Below are positions 5,105 to 5,727 of a stretch of 5,727 bases of DNA, one piece after another. The notes under the pieces were generated by a model. The model saw only the letters and a program-made list of their open reading frames with translations, was not told the DNA's origin and ran no database searches. Both the position numbers and the translations under genes were made by a program. The stretch's first letter is position 1, and each line of letters begins with the position of its first letter. Source of the DNA: Alphaproteobacteria bacterium (GTDB lineage Bacteria > Pseudomonadota > Alphaproteobacteria > GCA-2731375); NCBI GenBank assembly GCA_028281075.1, contig JANQKO010000122.1, positions 1-5,727 on the forward strand, given 5' to 3'.

Positions 5105-5149
5105 CTTATATCGTTGTCGGTTAATCGGTCATTATTCACGAACCCGTGA
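5105..5149 (-). promoter_or_regulatory. Candidate promoter/operator of the marR-type gene
   Basis: On the minus strand, ATGACC and TATAAG (5110-5105) lie 16 bases apart and could be -35/-10 boxes with 4 of 6 and 5 of 6 matches. If they are used, the transcript would begin within the G-run that otherwise looks like the Shine-Dalgarno sequence, so the two readings partly conflict. Two palindromic motifs lie here: an imperfect CGGTTAATCG centred on TTAA (5118-5127), and TCACG-AACC-CGTGA (5136-5149) with perfect 5-base arms. MarR proteins commonly bind such palindromes in their own promoters, which makes these the best operator candidates. Confidence 0.4.
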
Positions 5150-5186
5150 CCAGTGCAATGGGAACGGGTGCTCTTCTCCGGCTCTT

Positions 5187-5204
5187 TTCATGCGTACACA
5201 TGAA
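5187..5204. promoter_or_regulatory. 18-bp palindrome between pyrF and the marR-type gene
   Basis: TTCATG (5187-5192) and CATGAA (5199-5204) are perfect inverted copies, and the six bases between them contain the palindrome GTAC at the dyad centre, so 16 of the 18 bases are symmetric. This size and symmetry suit a dimeric regulator site better than a terminator, and no T-tract follows on the minus strand, where pyrF transcription arrives. It lies about 100 bp upstream of the marR-type start, so it may serve as a distal operator. The binding protein is unknown. Confidence 0.4.
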
Positions 5205-5252
5205 TCACGGCGATCCGCCGCCGTTCGCCATCCGCCCGAAACGGCCTCCCGC

Positions 5253-5727
5253 TCAGGCGGTCCGCGCGGCGAACGCAGTGTGGATGTCGTCCTGCAGGCG
5301 CCGGACCGCCGCCTTCGGGTCCGCGGCCCGCGTGACCTCGCGGGCGGCGACGATGTAGTCGGCGCCGCCGGCGATGGCCTCGGCGGGCGTGACGACGCGC
5401 TTCTGGTCGCCGTGCGGCACGCCGGCCGAGCGCACGCCGGGCGTGACGATGACCGGCCCCTCGCCCAGGGCCTCGCGCAGCCGGGCGGCCTCGGCACCCG
5501 ACGCGACGATGCCGTCGACGCCGGCCGCGACGGATTCGCGGGCCCGAAGCAGGACCAGGTCGGCGAGGTCCCGGGCATAGCCCATGCGGCGGATGTCGTC
5601 GGCGTCGAAATTGGTCAGCACGGTCACGGCCAGCAGCTTCAGGCCGCTGTCGCCACGGCCGCGCACGGCCGCCGCCGGCGGCGGCCCGGTGCCGTGCACG
5701 GTCAGGAGGTGCACGCCCAGGCGGGCG
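5253..5727 (-). CDS. pyrF: Orotidine 5'-phosphate decarboxylase, C-terminal part (start outside window)
   Basis: The last step of de novo pyrimidine synthesis: decarboxylation of OMP to UMP in the cytoplasm. The frame is open to the window edge, leaving 157 residues of about 230-240 and a TGA stop. The visible part starts ARLGVHLLTVHGTG, the usual LGVxxxxVHxxGG region after the catalytic KxDxxD motif, which lies outside the window. Then come LLAVTVLTNFD, the GVDGIVASGAEA strand, the phosphate- and base-binding segment TPGVRSAGVPHGDQKRVVTP, and AGGADYIVAAREVTRAADP near the end. The last segment is normally VVGRPITxAxDP. The phosphate-contacting Arg is kept, but the preceding Gly is Ala and the following Pro is Glu. 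The catalytic residues cannot be checked here. Its stop is 161 bp from the marR-type start, and the two are probably separate transcription units. Confidence 0.92.
   Translation of the reverse strand, partial: ARLGVHLLTVHGTGPPPAAAVRGRGDSGLKLLAVTVLTNFDADDIRRMGYARDLADLVLLRARESVAAGVDGIVASGAEAARLREALGEGPVIVTPGVRSAGVPHGDQKRVVTPAEAIAGGADYIVAAREVTRAADPKAAVRRLQDDIHTAFAARTA

Noticed and set aside
5092..5139. GTG start at 5139 for the marR-type gene, adding 16 residues
   Set aside because: There is no ribosome-binding site before it, it falls inside a palindrome, and the ATG at 5091 has a good one; the family core begins after the ATG.

Overview
The window looks like chromosomal DNA from a high-GC alphaproteobacterium, possibly of the Rhodospirillales type. 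The support is the strongly GC-biased third codon positions, protein sequences of typical alphaproteobacterial style, and an intergenic hairpin (arms TCACCGGG/CCCGGTGA, loop TCAAG) that is very common between genes in that class. The species cannot be named from this sequence alone.

Layout from left to right: (1) 1-1557, plus strand: the 3' part of an acetyl-CoA-synthetase-like, AMP-forming acyl-CoA ligase whose start lies outside the window. (2) 1558-2018: a gene-free island packed with palindromes. It holds a half-element with a hairpin, two nearly complete inverted repeats of the same architecture but different sequence, and the alphaproteobacterial hairpin. (3) 2019-2536, minus strand: a two-gene type II toxin-antitoxin module, with a ribbon-helix-helix antitoxin followed by a ParE/RelE-type toxin, preceded by a strikingly AT-rich promoter/operator. 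(4) 2579-5091, minus strand: a probable catabolic operon read in the order marR-type regulator, fumarylacetoacetate-hydrolase (FAH) family enzyme, RraA/HMG-aldolase family protein. (5) 5253-5727, minus strand: the 3' part of pyrF (orotidine 5'-phosphate decarboxylase), whose start lies outside the window.

How the genes may work together: the FAH-family enzyme and the RraA-like protein overlap by one or four bases, so they are almost certainly co-translated. Both families act on 2-oxo acids, as hydrolase or dehydratase and as aldolase or decarboxylase. A MarR regulator lies just upstream on the same strand. The simplest reading is a small regulated pathway for a 2-oxo sugar acid or an aromatic ring-cleavage acid, with an unknown substrate. 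The convergent acyl-CoA ligase is not in that operon, and any link to it is speculative. The toxin-antitoxin module has its own promoter but could also receive read-through from the operon.

I found no clearly new multi-gene system. The most unusual parts are the palindrome island, the apparently leaderless AT-rich antitoxin promoter, and the uncharacterised MarR-FAH-RraA operon.
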